This document shows, piece after piece, positions 40,761 to 48,644 of a DNA stretch of 64,000 bases. Numbering within the stretch: the first letter of the stretch is position 1; each line of letters begins with the position of its first letter. The notes below the pieces were generated by a model. The model was not told where the DNA came from, ran no database searches, and saw nothing but the letters and a program-made list of their open reading frames with translations. The translations under genes were made by a program, and so were the position numbers. This DNA comes from an uncultured Opitutia bacterium (lineage in GTDB: Bacteria; Verrucomicrobiota; Verrucomicrobiia; Opitutales; Opitutaceae), in the NCBI GenBank assembly GCA_903840415.1, contig CAIMFY010000083.1:1-64000 (forward strand). Direction: 5' to 3'.

Positions 40761-41105
40761 TTACTTCTTCACTGGTGACCTTCGTAGCCGATACTGAGAT
40801 ACAGACCACGAACTCGGTCTATCAGCTTGAGCACCTTTCGCTCGAGCAGTGTCTGCTATTCGCAGATTGAACTCAGCACGTGCCGCCAATTGCGGGGGAG
40901 GGTTGATCGTTGGATGACGTAAGCTGTCGCAGAACCGCTTAAGTCTGTTGACCTCAATTTGACGCTCCGTGCATTGGGATTTTTTGCGCGCAGAGATTAT
41001 CGATCGGGCCATCGCCCCCAGCGACTTGCCCATGCCGCAGTGGCGTCGCCTCAAGTCGCTCACCCAATGCTTGACAAATACTAATACGTCTGACACGTCC
41101 AATTC
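40761..41105. other. 345-bp region without a supported gene
   Basis: Short frames on both strands are interrupted. A plus-strand stretch at about 40975-41075 reads like a protein fragment ('FLRAEIIDRAIAPSDL', 'PQWRRLKSLTQCL') but has no start. A TTGACA at 41071-41076 lies 30 bases before the antitoxin gene and is a plausible -35 element, although no good -10 follows at the right distance. Confidence 0.4.
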
Positions 41106-41327
41106 ATGGTGACCAATACTCGTAATTTTCTTCGTAGTTTCGTCTCCTTCAAAGCCAAGGCCCGCAAGGGGGAAACGGTTCGAGTGCAGGACAAGGAGGG
41201 AGAATTTCTTTTCACGGCCGCATCCCCACGCAAGTCCCTGCTGGGCGCCGCCAAGGGCAAGATCGTGTTCCATGACGACCTCACGAAGCCGACGCTCCCG
41301 AATGAAAGCTGGAAACCTTCGTTGTGA
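41106..41327 (+). CDS. antitoxin of a PIN-toxin pair (Phd/VapB-like)
   Basis: 73 residues. 'TRNFLRSFVSFKAKARKGETVRVQD' resembles the N-terminal DNA-binding part of type II antitoxins of the Phd/YefM or VapB kind, with an unstructured toxin-wrapping tail ('DDLTKPTLPNESWKPSL'). The family is assigned mainly by context. Its stop overlaps the GTG start of a PIN-domain toxin (GTGA), the usual toxin-antitoxin coupling. Confidence 0.75.
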   Translation: MVTNTRNFLRSFVSFKAKARKGETVRVQDKEGEFLFTAASPRKSLLGAAKGKIVFHDDLTKPTLPNESWKPSL

Positions 41328-41722
41328 TCCCACGCCTAAAATATCTGCTGGATACCCACGCCTTTCTCTGGGCGGCAACCGATGAGGACCGGCTGAGCAA
41401 TCGGGCCGCGCGGGCGATATCCACCACCCCTTACGCGCAGTTGGCTATCGCCGATGTTACCCTACAGGAAATCGGACTCCTGCTCCATGCCGGGCGCATC
41501 GCGTTTAATGGATCACCGGCGACCGTGCTCGGCAACATGCTTAACTACGTCACTGTGCTTCCGATCACTTTGGAAATCGCCATCACCGCGCCGGCGTTGA
41601 CCCTGCCTCACGGCGATCAATTTGACCGGATCATCACGGCCACGGCAAAAGTTCATCGGTTGCCTCTGGTCACGAAGGACGCCAACATTAGCGACTCAGC
41701 CGTGGTTTCCATCGTTTGGTAA
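41324..41722 (+). CDS. PIN-domain toxin (VapC-like ribonuclease)
   Basis: 132 residues from the GTG at 41324. 'YLLDTHAFLWAATDEDRLS' carries the first PIN acidic residue, and the 'LQEIGLL' helix carries the conserved Glu. 'HGDQFDRIITATAKVHRLPLVTKD' (in overlapping blocks) carries the C-terminal Asp pair. It would cleave RNA, often tRNA, when freed from the antitoxin. It is translationally coupled to the upstream antitoxin. Such modules stabilise islands against loss. Confidence 0.88.
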   Translation: MIPRLKYLLDTHAFLWAATDEDRLSNRAARAISTTPYAQLAIADVTLQEIGLLLHAGRIAFNGSPATVLGNMLNYVTVLPITLEIAITAPALTLPHGDQFDRIITATAKVHRLPLVTKDANISDSAVVSIVW

Positions 41723-41732
41723 AGCGATCTCT

Positions 41733-42122
41733 CTACGCTTCTTCCGGCGCCGCTATACTCCTGAGAGCTTTTGATGCCTTTTCGCCATTAGCTAACAACG
41801 CCCGGAGCTGCTGCGCATCGAGCCGAACTTCGCAACGAGTCCATGAGATTTTGTCAGGGGTGTGCGTCGGTTCAGGACGGCGCCGGTTCTCCTCCACGAC
41901 ATCTTCCAGTGGTGGTAGGGGCGGGAAAGGGCCGACCGTCAAGGTCAGTCCGAGCAAATTGCAAATTCGCTCATACTTTCGAATGCTAAAATCGCCGAAC
42001 ATGCCGTTCTCAACCCGCGAAATTACCGCCCGGCCCATGCCGAGGCGCTTGGCGAGTTGTGTCTGCGTTAACCCGGTTCGCCATCTGGCCGCGGGACGGG
42101 CCGCTGTTACCGAGATTGTCAT
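41733..42122 (-). CDS. XRE-family helix-turn-helix protein, N-terminus replaced
   Basis: Up to 129 residues. 'RTGLTQTQLAKRLGMGRAVISRVENG' is a complete XRE helix-turn-helix, followed by 'FSIRKYERICNLLGLTLTVGP' as in HipB/HigA-like regulators, then a Pro-rich, charged tail. The first ~14 residues (MTISVTAARPAA) are encoded by DNA belonging to a TonB-receptor fragment read in another frame. The usual 15-20 residues before the helix-turn-helix are therefore missing. It may be translated from a chance start or be a pseudogene. It abuts the PIN toxin tail to tail. Confidence 0.6.
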   Translation of the reverse strand: MTISVTAARPAARWRTGLTQTQLAKRLGMGRAVISRVENGMFGDFSIRKYERICNLLGLTLTVGPFPPLPPLEDVVEENRRRPEPTHTPDKISWTRCEVRLDAQQLRALLANGEKASKALRSIAAPEEA

Positions 42123-42435
42123 TGAATCCGATTGCCGGAGCGAGTTGCGGGATGGCCTGCCGGATGTCAGCCAGTCGGTTCACTCCCAGTTCCTCAAGCT
42201 CGAGTTGAGTAATTGTGAACACCGGCACGGCCGGAGCTTCGCCAGCACCAAGGCGCAGGCGAGACCCCGTGACTTCGACCGCTTCGAGTTGCACGGGATC
42301 TTCCGTTGGGGTGGGTGCAGACGTGGCTGTTATTGGAGCGGCCGGCGTGGTTGAGGAGACCGGCGTGGACTGGGCGGACAAGGCGATCGGAGCGAGCAAC
42401 AATCCGGCAAAGATTCGGAGTCGGTGTGGTGTCAT
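42078..42435 (-). pseudogene. 5' fragment of a TonB-dependent receptor gene
   Basis: From the ATG at 42435 (MTPHRLRIFAG) a signal peptide ends 'PIALSAQS', then comes a Thr/Pro/Ala linker. The typical Opitutaceae plug start follows: 'VQLEAVEVTGSRLRLG', 'VPVFTITQLELEELGVNRLADIRQAIPQ', 'SGPSRGQM' in sequence. Homology stops near 42080, where helix-turn-helix DNA begins. The frame itself closes at 42010. About 120 of some 900 expected residues remain. It is divergent from the LuxR-type gene at 42533, an arrangement common for intact receptor/regulator pairs in this family. Confidence 0.75.
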
Positions 42436-42532
42436 GGCAGGGCAAACTGAGCAGGTCCAACGCGCACACAACCTGACAAAGGTTAGGTTTGGCACCCGGG
42501 CGTTCTGTGTTTTGCCTACAGGTCTGCGGACC

Positions 42533-43702
42533 ATGACCACGTCCACTTCATTGCAAGAACCCGGAGGCACCCTGCTGTCGGCACGGGCTCGACGCGTGCT
42601 GCTCGGCTTGCACCGAGCTGTGGATTTCGCGGAATTGTGGACGGCACTCCAACGCGTGCTCGAAACGATCGCCCCCCACGATACGCTCGTGATGTCCGTC
42701 AACTATCTCGACTGGCGCAGCGAATCGACGACGCGCCGTCTCAGTTCGGCGAAATCGCGCATCGTCGATCCTGAAGAGCGAGCCAGCATCGTGAAGGCCG
42801 AAGGGCGGGCGTTCTTCGGCCCTTTCCTTGAACGTCACCGCGGCATCCCCTGCTACCGGCACACTGATGTGATGGCCGACGCGAAGAAGATTCCTGCCAC
42901 ACCCTACTACAAACGTTACATGATTCCGTTGGGGTGGCGCTACTCGGCGCATCTTTTATTCTGGCGCGGAGACCAAGTTGAGACGTCGTTCGCGCTCCGC
43001 CGTCGTCCTGAACAGGGCGATTTCACTTCCGAGGAGATGGCTATGCTGCAGACCCTGCACCCATACTTCGTCGTAGCCTTTGAGCGGGTTCGCATCTTTG
43101 AGGGGGAACGCAGGCGCCGCCGACTGCTCGAAAATTTTTACCGGGCCAAACCCGAAGCGGTGGTGTTCCTCGATTGGAATCTCAACGCTGTCTACGCCAG
43201 CCAAGAGGCGCTCGCGATGTGTGCCGCGTGGAATTTTGGGCCCGAAAAAGCGCGCGCTTTTACACCACAGTCCGTATTTAAAATTCCTCCGGAAATCGTC
43301 ACCGCCTGCATCCGCCTCAAGCCGATCTGGGAAGTTAAAGCCACCGTCACGCCGAGCCGTGAACCTGCGCCCCTCGACACCGAAGTCTCATCCGGACTTT
43401 ACCGCGCAGTTATTACGCTCCGACGCGAAAGCGCCGGCGCCCTCACTAAACCAATTTTCGTCATTCACCTTCTCAGCCCAGAGGCGGCCTTGCTCGGCAC
43501 CGGCCAGGCGCCCGAGCGCCTGCGGGCTCAACTCACACCGACCGAACGAACGCTGGCTGATCTCGTTTGCGCCGGATTGAGTAACAAGGAAATCGCTCAC
43601 AAACTCAGCCGGAGCGAAGGCAGCGTGAAGGTGCAACTCAGCGGAATCTTCCAGAAGATTGGCGTGACCAGCCGCTCCCGATTGATGGTCGCGCTGCGGT
43701 AG
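42533..43702 (+). CDS. LuxR-type transcriptional regulator
   Basis: 389 residues from the ATG at 42533. The C-terminal 65 residues are a LuxR/GerE helix-turn-helix ('LTPTERTLADLVCAGLSNKEIAHKLSRSEGSVKVQLS' in overlapping blocks). The first 300 residues form a GAF/PAS-like sensory region ('FAELWTALQRVLETIAPHDT', 'WRYSAHLLFWRGDQVETSFALRR'). It is divergent from a TonB-receptor fragment, which was probably its original target. It appears intact, although the receptor is broken. A histidine-kinase fragment begins immediately after its stop on the opposite strand. Confidence 0.82.
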   Translation: MTTSTSLQEPGGTLLSARARRVLLGLHRAVDFAELWTALQRVLETIAPHDTLVMSVNYLDWRSESTTRRLSSAKSRIVDPEERASIVKAEGRAFFGPFLERHRGIPCYRHTDVMADAKKIPATPYYKRYMIPLGWRYSAHLLFWRGDQVETSFALRRRPEQGDFTSEEMAMLQTLHPYFVVAFERVRIFEGERRRRRLLENFYRAKPEAVVFLDWNLNAVYASQEALAMCAAWNFGPEKARAFTPQSVFKIPPEIVTACIRLKPIWEVKATVTPSREPAPLDTEVSSGLYRAVITLRRESAGALTKPIFVIHLLSPEAALLGTGQAPERLRAQLTPTERTLADLVCAGLSNKEIAHKLSRSEGSVKVQLSGIFQKIGVTSRSRLMVALR

Positions 43703-43950
43703 CCCGGCCCATTGTCCCGGTAACACAGGGTGATGAACTCAGCGCCACTCTCGGCCTCAAAACCGATGGCGACGGAACCTTCTGACGGTTGGGCGCATTT
43801 CACGGTGTTGGTAGCAAGCTCGTTGATGACCATTGCGAGCGGTCCGGCCTGCCGAGGGGATACTTTGATTTCGTTGGGCTTGATCGTGACCATATCTAAG
43901 CGTTTCTTGTTGGCAGCTGCACGCCTCGCAAGATTCCAAGTCGAACTCAA
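43703..43950 (-). pseudogene. histidine-kinase ATPase-domain fragment
   Basis: About 80 codons read 'SPRQAGPLAMVINELATNT' and 'ITLCYRDNGPGY', the N box and G1 box of the HATPase domain in HWE/HisKA_2-type sensor kinases. The upstream kinase part is missing, and homology ends exactly at the LuxR gene's 3' end, after which the frame becomes the antisense of that gene. This marks a second recombination junction inside the island. Confidence 0.7.
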
Positions 43951-44056
43951 GCTGTTGCTAAACCCAACCTCTAGGCAACATGAGGGTTCTTTGGGATAAA
44001 CGAAATTGCATCTAAAAATATTCGACGGCCGGTGTGAGACTAACCAGTAGTTGCAT

Positions 44057-44509
44057 ATGCCCCATACCCCAAACGCAGTTTCGCTCCATTCGTCTTCGCG
44101 AGTTCTTCTTTGGGTGAGCCTCGCTCTATCCGTGCCACTCTTTTCCGGCTGCGTAGGAGTCGGAATCGCCTTAGGGACGGCTGGCCTAATTGGCCTCGGC
44201 CCGGAACGGGATCACATTCGTGGTGAAATCGACGGCACTCTCTCCTACGACTACCCTAAGGTTGTGGCTTGTGCTGCAAATGTTCTCGCGGAATTACAGT
44301 TCACGGACGTTCGGAAAACCGAAGATGAGAAAAAGGCCACCACTGATTTTTCCGCTCATACGATGCAGGGTCGGTCGATCACGATTGGGGTCAGCAAAGA
44401 GGGAGTCAATCTGACCAAAGTAAAGGTGCACATGGAAATCTTTGGAGACCGCGACACCTCTACTGCGGTCCTAGCGAAAATTCGGCAGAAGCTGGAGAAT
44501 CCGTCGTGA
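44057..44509 (+). CDS. DUF3568-like lipoprotein
   Basis: 150 residues from the ATG at 44057. The signal peptide ends at 'LFSGCVG', a lipobox. The mature part begins with a Gly-rich hydrophobic stretch ('VGIALGTAGLIGLG') and continues as a small alpha/beta domain ('YDYPKVVACAANVLAELQFTDVRKTE' in two blocks, 'RSITIGVSKEGVNLTKVKVHMEIFGD'). This pattern fits the DUF3568 group of short periplasmic lipoproteins of unknown function. It stands alone with non-coding DNA on both sides. Confidence 0.75.
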   Translation: MPHTPNAVSLHSSSRVLLWVSLALSVPLFSGCVGVGIALGTAGLIGLGPERDHIRGEIDGTLSYDYPKVVACAANVLAELQFTDVRKTEDEKKATTDFSAHTMQGRSITIGVSKEGVNLTKVKVHMEIFGDRDTSTAVLAKIRQKLENPS

Positions 44510-44929
44510 ACCCGGGCTAGGCGGCACGCAAAAAATTTAGCAAAGGAGTAACGAACGTGACCTGCCGGCCCGGCAGTATGGACCTTTTTGAATAATAGTC
44601 GCAACGGCCCCCGATGCTCAGCTGCGAAAACGGGGCGTGCCAATCCAAGGTCTCAGAAACAACCTGGTCCGTGAGATTGCCCCAGCCTAGTCTGCCTGAA
44701 TGCCCGTGATCCTCTGCCGCGAATTCCTCGTCGAGGATGTCGCGGCCGAGCCATCCCAAACCTGGTCAAGTGGGAGCTGGGAGTGAAAGATTTTTTTCCA
44801 GCCATCCCGAGTGCTGCACGGCGCTCCACTTCCCTCGCCCACCCGCCGCCACTACCCGCGCCGCTGTGACTTGCCCCAACTTGACCGTTTCCAATCCGTC
44901 GCGAGCTGATGGGGCAGCTAGTGTTGCAC
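44510..44929. other. 420-bp region without a supported gene
   Basis: Short open frames exist on both strands (for example 44517-44759 minus) but none has a recognisable motif or a convincing ribosome-binding site. A T7 tract lies at about 44791-44797. The section from about 44800 is GC-rich, proline/arginine-coding in all frames, and looks like degenerate intergenic repeat sequence. Confidence 0.4.
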
Positions 44930-45196
44930 CTACCGACGGTTTTTCAGGAAGGATTCGATTGCATCGTGCGTTCCACAGAGGTGGAACACGAGCGCGGGTC
45001 CCTCCCGCTGAAAGATCAGCCTCAAATCCAAACCACAGCGACATTCCATGAACGGCTGGATTCGTCTCAACCCCACCCCAGCATGCAGATGAGGGCGACC
45101 ATAAGCGTCACCGGCGGTCCTCATTGCCGCGAAAACCTCGGCGCGTCTTGCAACTGGAATGCTTGCCAGGAAGCGCGGTGTGGCCAGCAACTTCAC
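44930..45196 (-). CDS. RelE-like toxin
   Basis: 88 residues. 'MKLLATPRFLASIPVARRAEVFAAM' (first block) and 'GLRRIQPFMECRCGLDLRLIF', then 'GPALVFHLCGTHDAIESFLKN', fit the compact RelE/ParE beta-sheet fold with basic active-site residues. It would cut mRNA on the ribosome. Its ATG overlaps the stop of the RelB/DinJ-like antitoxin gene upstream, giving antitoxin-first order. This is the second toxin-antitoxin pair of the island. Confidence 0.75.
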   Translation of the reverse strand: MKLLATPRFLASIPVARRAEVFAAMRTAGDAYGRPHLHAGVGLRRIQPFMECRCGLDLRLIFQREGPALVFHLCGTHDAIESFLKNRR

Positions 45197-45495
45197 GGCG
45201 TGAGGTCCGCCAGCTCGGTGATTTCGCGCAATTGACCGGTCCGCCGCGCGCGGTTGGTTTCGCGACGCAGCCGTGCAACCGCCTTGATGCTCTGGGAGGG
45301 AGTAACGCCGTATTCTGAAGCAAAGTAGCCTTCATCCGACTCGGTGACCGCAAACGGCAGTCCGCGCCGATGGACGAGTTGAGTCAGGGCCATGGAGACA
45401 AATGAGCCGGCGTCGAGCCCAAGTCCCTTCAGCACGTTGTCGCTCTTTTTTTTCAAGTCCCGATCAATGCGGGTGCGGAGTTGGATCGTTGCCAT
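45193..45495 (-). CDS. RelB/DinJ-like antitoxin
   Basis: 100 residues. 'TIQLRTRIDRDLKKKSDNVLKGLGLDAGSFVSMALTQLVHRRGLPF', read as consecutive blocks, is the ribbon-helix-helix DNA-binding domain of the RelB/DinJ family, including its 'LGLD...VSMAL' core. The C-terminal half would bind the toxin. It overlaps the RelE-like gene by four bases (ATGA) and would autorepress the pair. Confidence 0.85.
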   Translation of the reverse strand: MATIQLRTRIDRDLKKKSDNVLKGLGLDAGSFVSMALTQLVHRRGLPFAVTESDEGYFASEYGVTPSQSIKAVARLRRETNRARRTGQLREITELADLTP

Positions 45496-45635
45496 GACTC
45501 AAAAGTGTTCAATCTGGCTCACCGTGTCAAGGACGGGCGACTCTGGCCGAAAATCCGTCCCGCGGCAAAGCGCCGATCGCAGTTTCAACGCCAACCCCAT
45601 CGCCATCATCATGAAAGCCAGGAAGACGGCGAAGC

Positions 45636-46121
45636 TTAGACATGCATAGAAGAGGCCCGACCCCCGAGCCAGAGCAGCTTGATGAGGAAGGCCCGGCAGC
45701 GGGTTTCGCGTGGATAAGCTGACGCCATGTAGCCCAGGACTAGATCCCAGAAGACCCGCCAGAGCGTCGCCACCGAGGCGATGGCCGAGGCCGCAGCCCA
45801 CTCATGGGTAAGAATGCACATGCCGGAGATCGGCCACGGGAGCACCGACATCGGTTCGGTCAACAACAGCCCCAAGTAGAACCAGGGGTTGATGAACCGC
45901 AGCGACGGTGTGCCGATCTGAAGAAGCGGGGTGTCGCCAATCCAGATGATCCCATCCGGGTTGGTGTAACCCATCAAAACGAACTCCCGGCGCTGTCGTT
46001 GGTAGATCGGCTTGAGGCCGTCTTCATTGACCATCCGCAGGCAGAAGAGAAGGAACGCCGAGACCAAAAACCTGGCCCAGAATTCTGCCGAAATCGCATA
46101 CGTCCAAGGATTGTTTTCCAT
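45636..46121 (-). CDS. membrane protein of the AAA/RecA-like island operon, unknown
   Basis: 161 residues. Hydrophobic segments at about 13-29 ('FWARFLVSAFLLFCLRM'), 78-105 ('FYLGLLLTEPMSVLPWPISG' region) and 112-132 suggest three membrane helices, with a soluble stretch 'LMGYTNPDGIIWIGDTPLLQIGT' between. I do not recognise the family. It lies 27 bp after the RecA-like gene on the same strand. In the region between its stop and the antitoxin gene (45496-45635) another frame encodes a hydrophobic stretch ('FYACLSFAVFLAFMMMAMG') that could be a continuation after a frameshift or a tiny protein. Confidence 0.5.
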   Translation of the reverse strand: MENNPWTYAISAEFWARFLVSAFLLFCLRMVNEDGLKPIYQRQRREFVLMGYTNPDGIIWIGDTPLLQIGTPSLRFINPWFYLGLLLTEPMSVLPWPISGMCILTHEWAAASAIASVATLWRVFWDLVLGYMASAYPRETRCRAFLIKLLWLGGRASSMHV

Positions 46122-46148
46122 AGTGATAAAGAGCTGCGGGGTTATTCC

Positions 46149-46730
46149 TCAGCGCGGCACGAACCCGCGAAGATTGAGGTGATAGCCATTGGTCCAACTG
46201 GCCCGCACCCGCGCCGTGTTCGGATCCAGCGGATCGGCGAGAACTCTTACCGTGGACCGACAAAAGGGATGCACGGAGCCGAGCCCGACGAAAATGAGCG
46301 CCGACTTGTGCTCCACCGCGACGTGGTGGAGTTCCCGCAATTGTTCATGGCAAAGCCCGAAGTCCAGGACCTCGTCGTAGGTCATGCCCACCCAGACGAT
46401 GACGAGCAGGAAGAAGCGCAGCCGGGGCCGCAGGATCTTCAGGATGGCGGCCGGGGTCGGTGCGGTTATGAGGCAACTCCAAGGTCCGGGCGGCCTGCCC
46501 GACCGGTCTCCGCTCGAGTCGTCGGTAGCGCCGACAAAGCACGGGATCGTGGCGTTCGCGGCGATGACACGCTCGGTCAGGCGGGCAACTCCGATGGAGT
46601 TGCCGATGATTTCGGAGGGGCCGGAGGCGGTCTGGTAGCCGCCACCCAGGACGCGATCGAGATCGGGTAGGCCCGTTGAAAGAAAATTCGGACGGGGCAC
46701 AGGTTTGTATTCAGGTTGATATTCTTGCAT
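46149..46730 (-). CDS. RecA/RadA-like fold protein with degenerate nucleotide site (tentative)
   Basis: 193 residues. 'FLSTGLPDLDRVLGGGYQ' strongly resembles the opening of RadA/KaiC/RecA-type domains ('TGI-x-ELD-x-VLGGG'). The expected Walker A loop is replaced by 'IIGNSIGVARLTERVIA', without the GKT/S core. 'RLRFFLLVIVWVGM' could be the Walker B strand, and 'HHVAVEHKSALIFVGL' a later core strand. If so, it is a nucleotide-binding-deficient RecA-like protein. It starts six bases after the AAA ATPase frame ends, implying one operon. No close family comes to mind, and the assignment is tentative. Confidence 0.5.
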   Translation of the reverse strand: MQEYQPEYKPVPRPNFLSTGLPDLDRVLGGGYQTASGPSEIIGNSIGVARLTERVIAANATIPCFVGATDDSSGDRSGRPPGPWSCLITAPTPAAILKILRPRLRFFLLVIVWVGMTYDEVLDFGLCHEQLRELHHVAVEHKSALIFVGLGSVHPFCRSTVRVLADPLDPNTARVRASWTNGYHLNLRGFVPR

Positions 46731-46735
46731 GTCGA

Positions 46736-47859
46736 TTAGAGCTGCAGCAGGAAGGACTCGCCTATCGCGGGTCCCTCGGAAGCGAGCAGGTGTTCGGTGA
46801 AAGCGTTTTCGACATACCGAAAATTGAGGCCGCTCGCGACGGCGGCGGTCGGATCAATGAGGGTTGGCGGCAGGCCCAATTCGGCGACGAGGGCGCGGAA
46901 GTCCGCGGCCTGATAGGGCTCCAAGACGAGCCAGTGGTCGTTGAACCGGTTGACTAACTCCGGGGGGAACCAGACCGGTGCGGCGGATCGCAGCACTAGC
47001 GTCCATGGCGGAATTTTCCGGTGAAAACCCCATCGCACTGCGGCACCCCCCACGCGTCCTGCCAGGTGCCGGAGCCGACGATGAAGACGCTGCGGCGCAA
47101 TTTTTCGGTGTGCTCGGGCGTCCAGGGCTTGTCCTCAGTGGAGACGGCGACGTCGCGATCGAGGATGGCGAAGAGTTCGCCGAAAATGGCTAAACTCCAG
47201 GGATCGTTGTGGAGTCGAAATTTATCGAGTTCGTCCAGATGGAGGATGGCGCGCGGGTGCGGGCCGATGAAATCCCGCATTCTCTCCAGGGTGCCCTGCC
47301 GCCTAGCACCCTGGACGATCCAGTCGCCCACGGTAAGCCGCAACACGGGGCATCCCACTTCCTGGGCGAAGAGCCGGACCAAGTGGTTTTTTCCGACGCC
47401 GGTCGGACCGACGATCAGCGGGATGAGACGGGGAGCAATGGTTCCGCTGCGGGGCCCGTCCAAAAACACGCGGGCCATCGCGTGCAGCCTTTTGAGGGCA
47501 CGCTGCTGGGCGGCGGTCAGGTAGCGAGCCGGTGCCGGCGGAGTGGACTTCTGCTTCACGCCGGAGAACTCCAGGCCGATCTCGGCTCCGTAGGTGAGGA
47601 CGAGTGATCGCTCGGTCTCACCGCACGCGTGCTCCAAGGCGTGGCGGCAGATCGTCTGCGCCAGCATCAGGCTGCGTTCGTGGAGCCGGGAGGCGCGACA
47701 CGCGGTCACGAGGGCGGCCGGTCGGGTGAGCACCGTGGCCGACAGGCGCTGGAGCAGCTGGCGCCGGCGCTCCGGATCATCGTCGAGCTGGCGCAAGTCG
47801 CGTTCGAGGGCCCACAGGAGGGCTGGGCCGGAAAGATATTCGAGCAGTTGTTCGCGCAT
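46736..47859 (-). pseudogene. AAA+ ATPase with a frameshift in a homopolymer
   Basis: The first frame (47859-46996, 287 residues) contains Walker A 'LIVGPTGVGKNHLVRLFA' and Walker B 'AILHLDELDKF', then 'RRSVFIVGSGTWQDAWG', and soon stops. The C-terminal lid region continues in another frame to 46736 ('WFPPELVNRFNDHWLVLEPYQ', 'ADFRALVAELGLPP'). One extra base in the six-C run at 47046-47051 (minus strand G6) would join the two into about 374 residues. The N-terminal ~100 residues are an unrecognised helical domain. This could be a true pseudogene, a phase-variable gene, programmed frameshifting or a sequencing error. It heads a minus-strand operon with the RecA-like and membrane proteins. Confidence 0.7.
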
Positions 47860-48007
47860 GCGGGAGAGCTGCGCGGAGTGCCGGGACCGAAATCGCCTCC
47901 GGCCATACTCCGTTGAACGCGCCGCGATCAGTCACTCTTCCCAAAATGGAAGTCCGCCGTCGCGTTCGGCGTTGCCCTGCACGGTCCGGCGACTTTGAGT
48001 ATCATTT

Positions 48008-48340
48008 ATGTCCTCACCGAAAATTAAAGCCGCGGCTCCGTTGACGTTCGATTTGCCAGTTTCGCTGATCGCGAAACTCGAAAAAGCCCGCCGTGGCCAC
48101 CAACTGGGCAGTGCCAGCGAGGTGGTGCGTCTGGCGCTCGCACACTTTGATCTCGGCGCGTTTCAATCCACCCGCGAACCTCACCGGCAAATATCCGTTC
48201 GGATCGCGGGCAAACAGCGGACGGAACTGCGCCAGGCCGCCAAGCGAAAAGACGTGAGCGTCGGTGAATTGATCCGCGCGGCGCTGGAGCAGTTGCCGGA
48301 CAAGGCGAAGAGTGGCTCACCCGCGCGCCAACGGAAATAA
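48008..48340 (+). CDS. protein with two ribbon-helix-helix domains
   Basis: 110 residues. The first half 'LTFDLPVSLIAKLEKARR...SASEVVRLALAHF' and the second 'RQISVRIAGKQRTELRQAAKRKDVSVGELIRAALEQL', given as shortened blocks, each look like a CopG/ParD ribbon-helix-helix unit. The two could form a pseudo-dimer within one chain. It would bind DNA. It is divergent from the AAA operon across 148 bp, so it is a natural candidate regulator of that operon. No partner toxin follows it. Confidence 0.65.
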   Translation: MSSPKIKAAAPLTFDLPVSLIAKLEKARRGHQLGSASEVVRLALAHFDLGAFQSTREPHRQISVRIAGKQRTELRQAAKRKDVSVGELIRAALEQLPDKAKSGSPARQRK

Positions 48341-48644
48341 CGATCGGATGCGAGAAAGTGATTATCGCGCTCTTTTAGTGTGACTACCTGATCGGGCGGG
48401 ACGCGCGTGGTCACACTTCGCAGTTTCGTCGAGTGCTCCGCAAGGTTCCAGCCAACAAGCCAAGTCTAGATGACAAGCTTGAGCAGAAGTGGCGCACCAA
48501 TGGAAACTCCGGTATAAATAATGTTCAAAACTAGCTAATATCACCCGCTAAATACCACCTAAATGGGCCATTTTTTGGTGTTTTCAATGATTCTTAAAAT
48601 TAATCAAAAGTAGCTTAAACACTTTATAATAAGCATTTTAATAC
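48341..48644. other. AT-rich island end next to the right repeat
   Basis: 304 bases without a gene. GTGTGAC and GTCACAC form a 7-bp inverted repeat at about 48378-48416. From about 48510 the base composition becomes strongly AT-rich, unlike anything else in the window, and includes short repeated elements (CCGCTAAATACCACCTAAAT region). AT-rich arms beside an att core are typical binding regions for integrase and bending proteins. Confidence 0.5.

Noticed and set aside
44766-45051. Open frames on both strands in the GC-rich stretch between the lipoprotein and the RelE-like toxin.
   Set aside because: Both translations are repetitive, Ala/Arg/Pro-rich and partly overlap the toxin gene. No start signal or domain supports either.
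45499-45801. A 100-codon minus-strand frame overlapping the island membrane protein.
   Set aside because: Its first half is a shadow of the overlapping gene. Only the last ~45 codons look protein-like, and they have no clear start, so I mention it only as a possible frameshifted tail.
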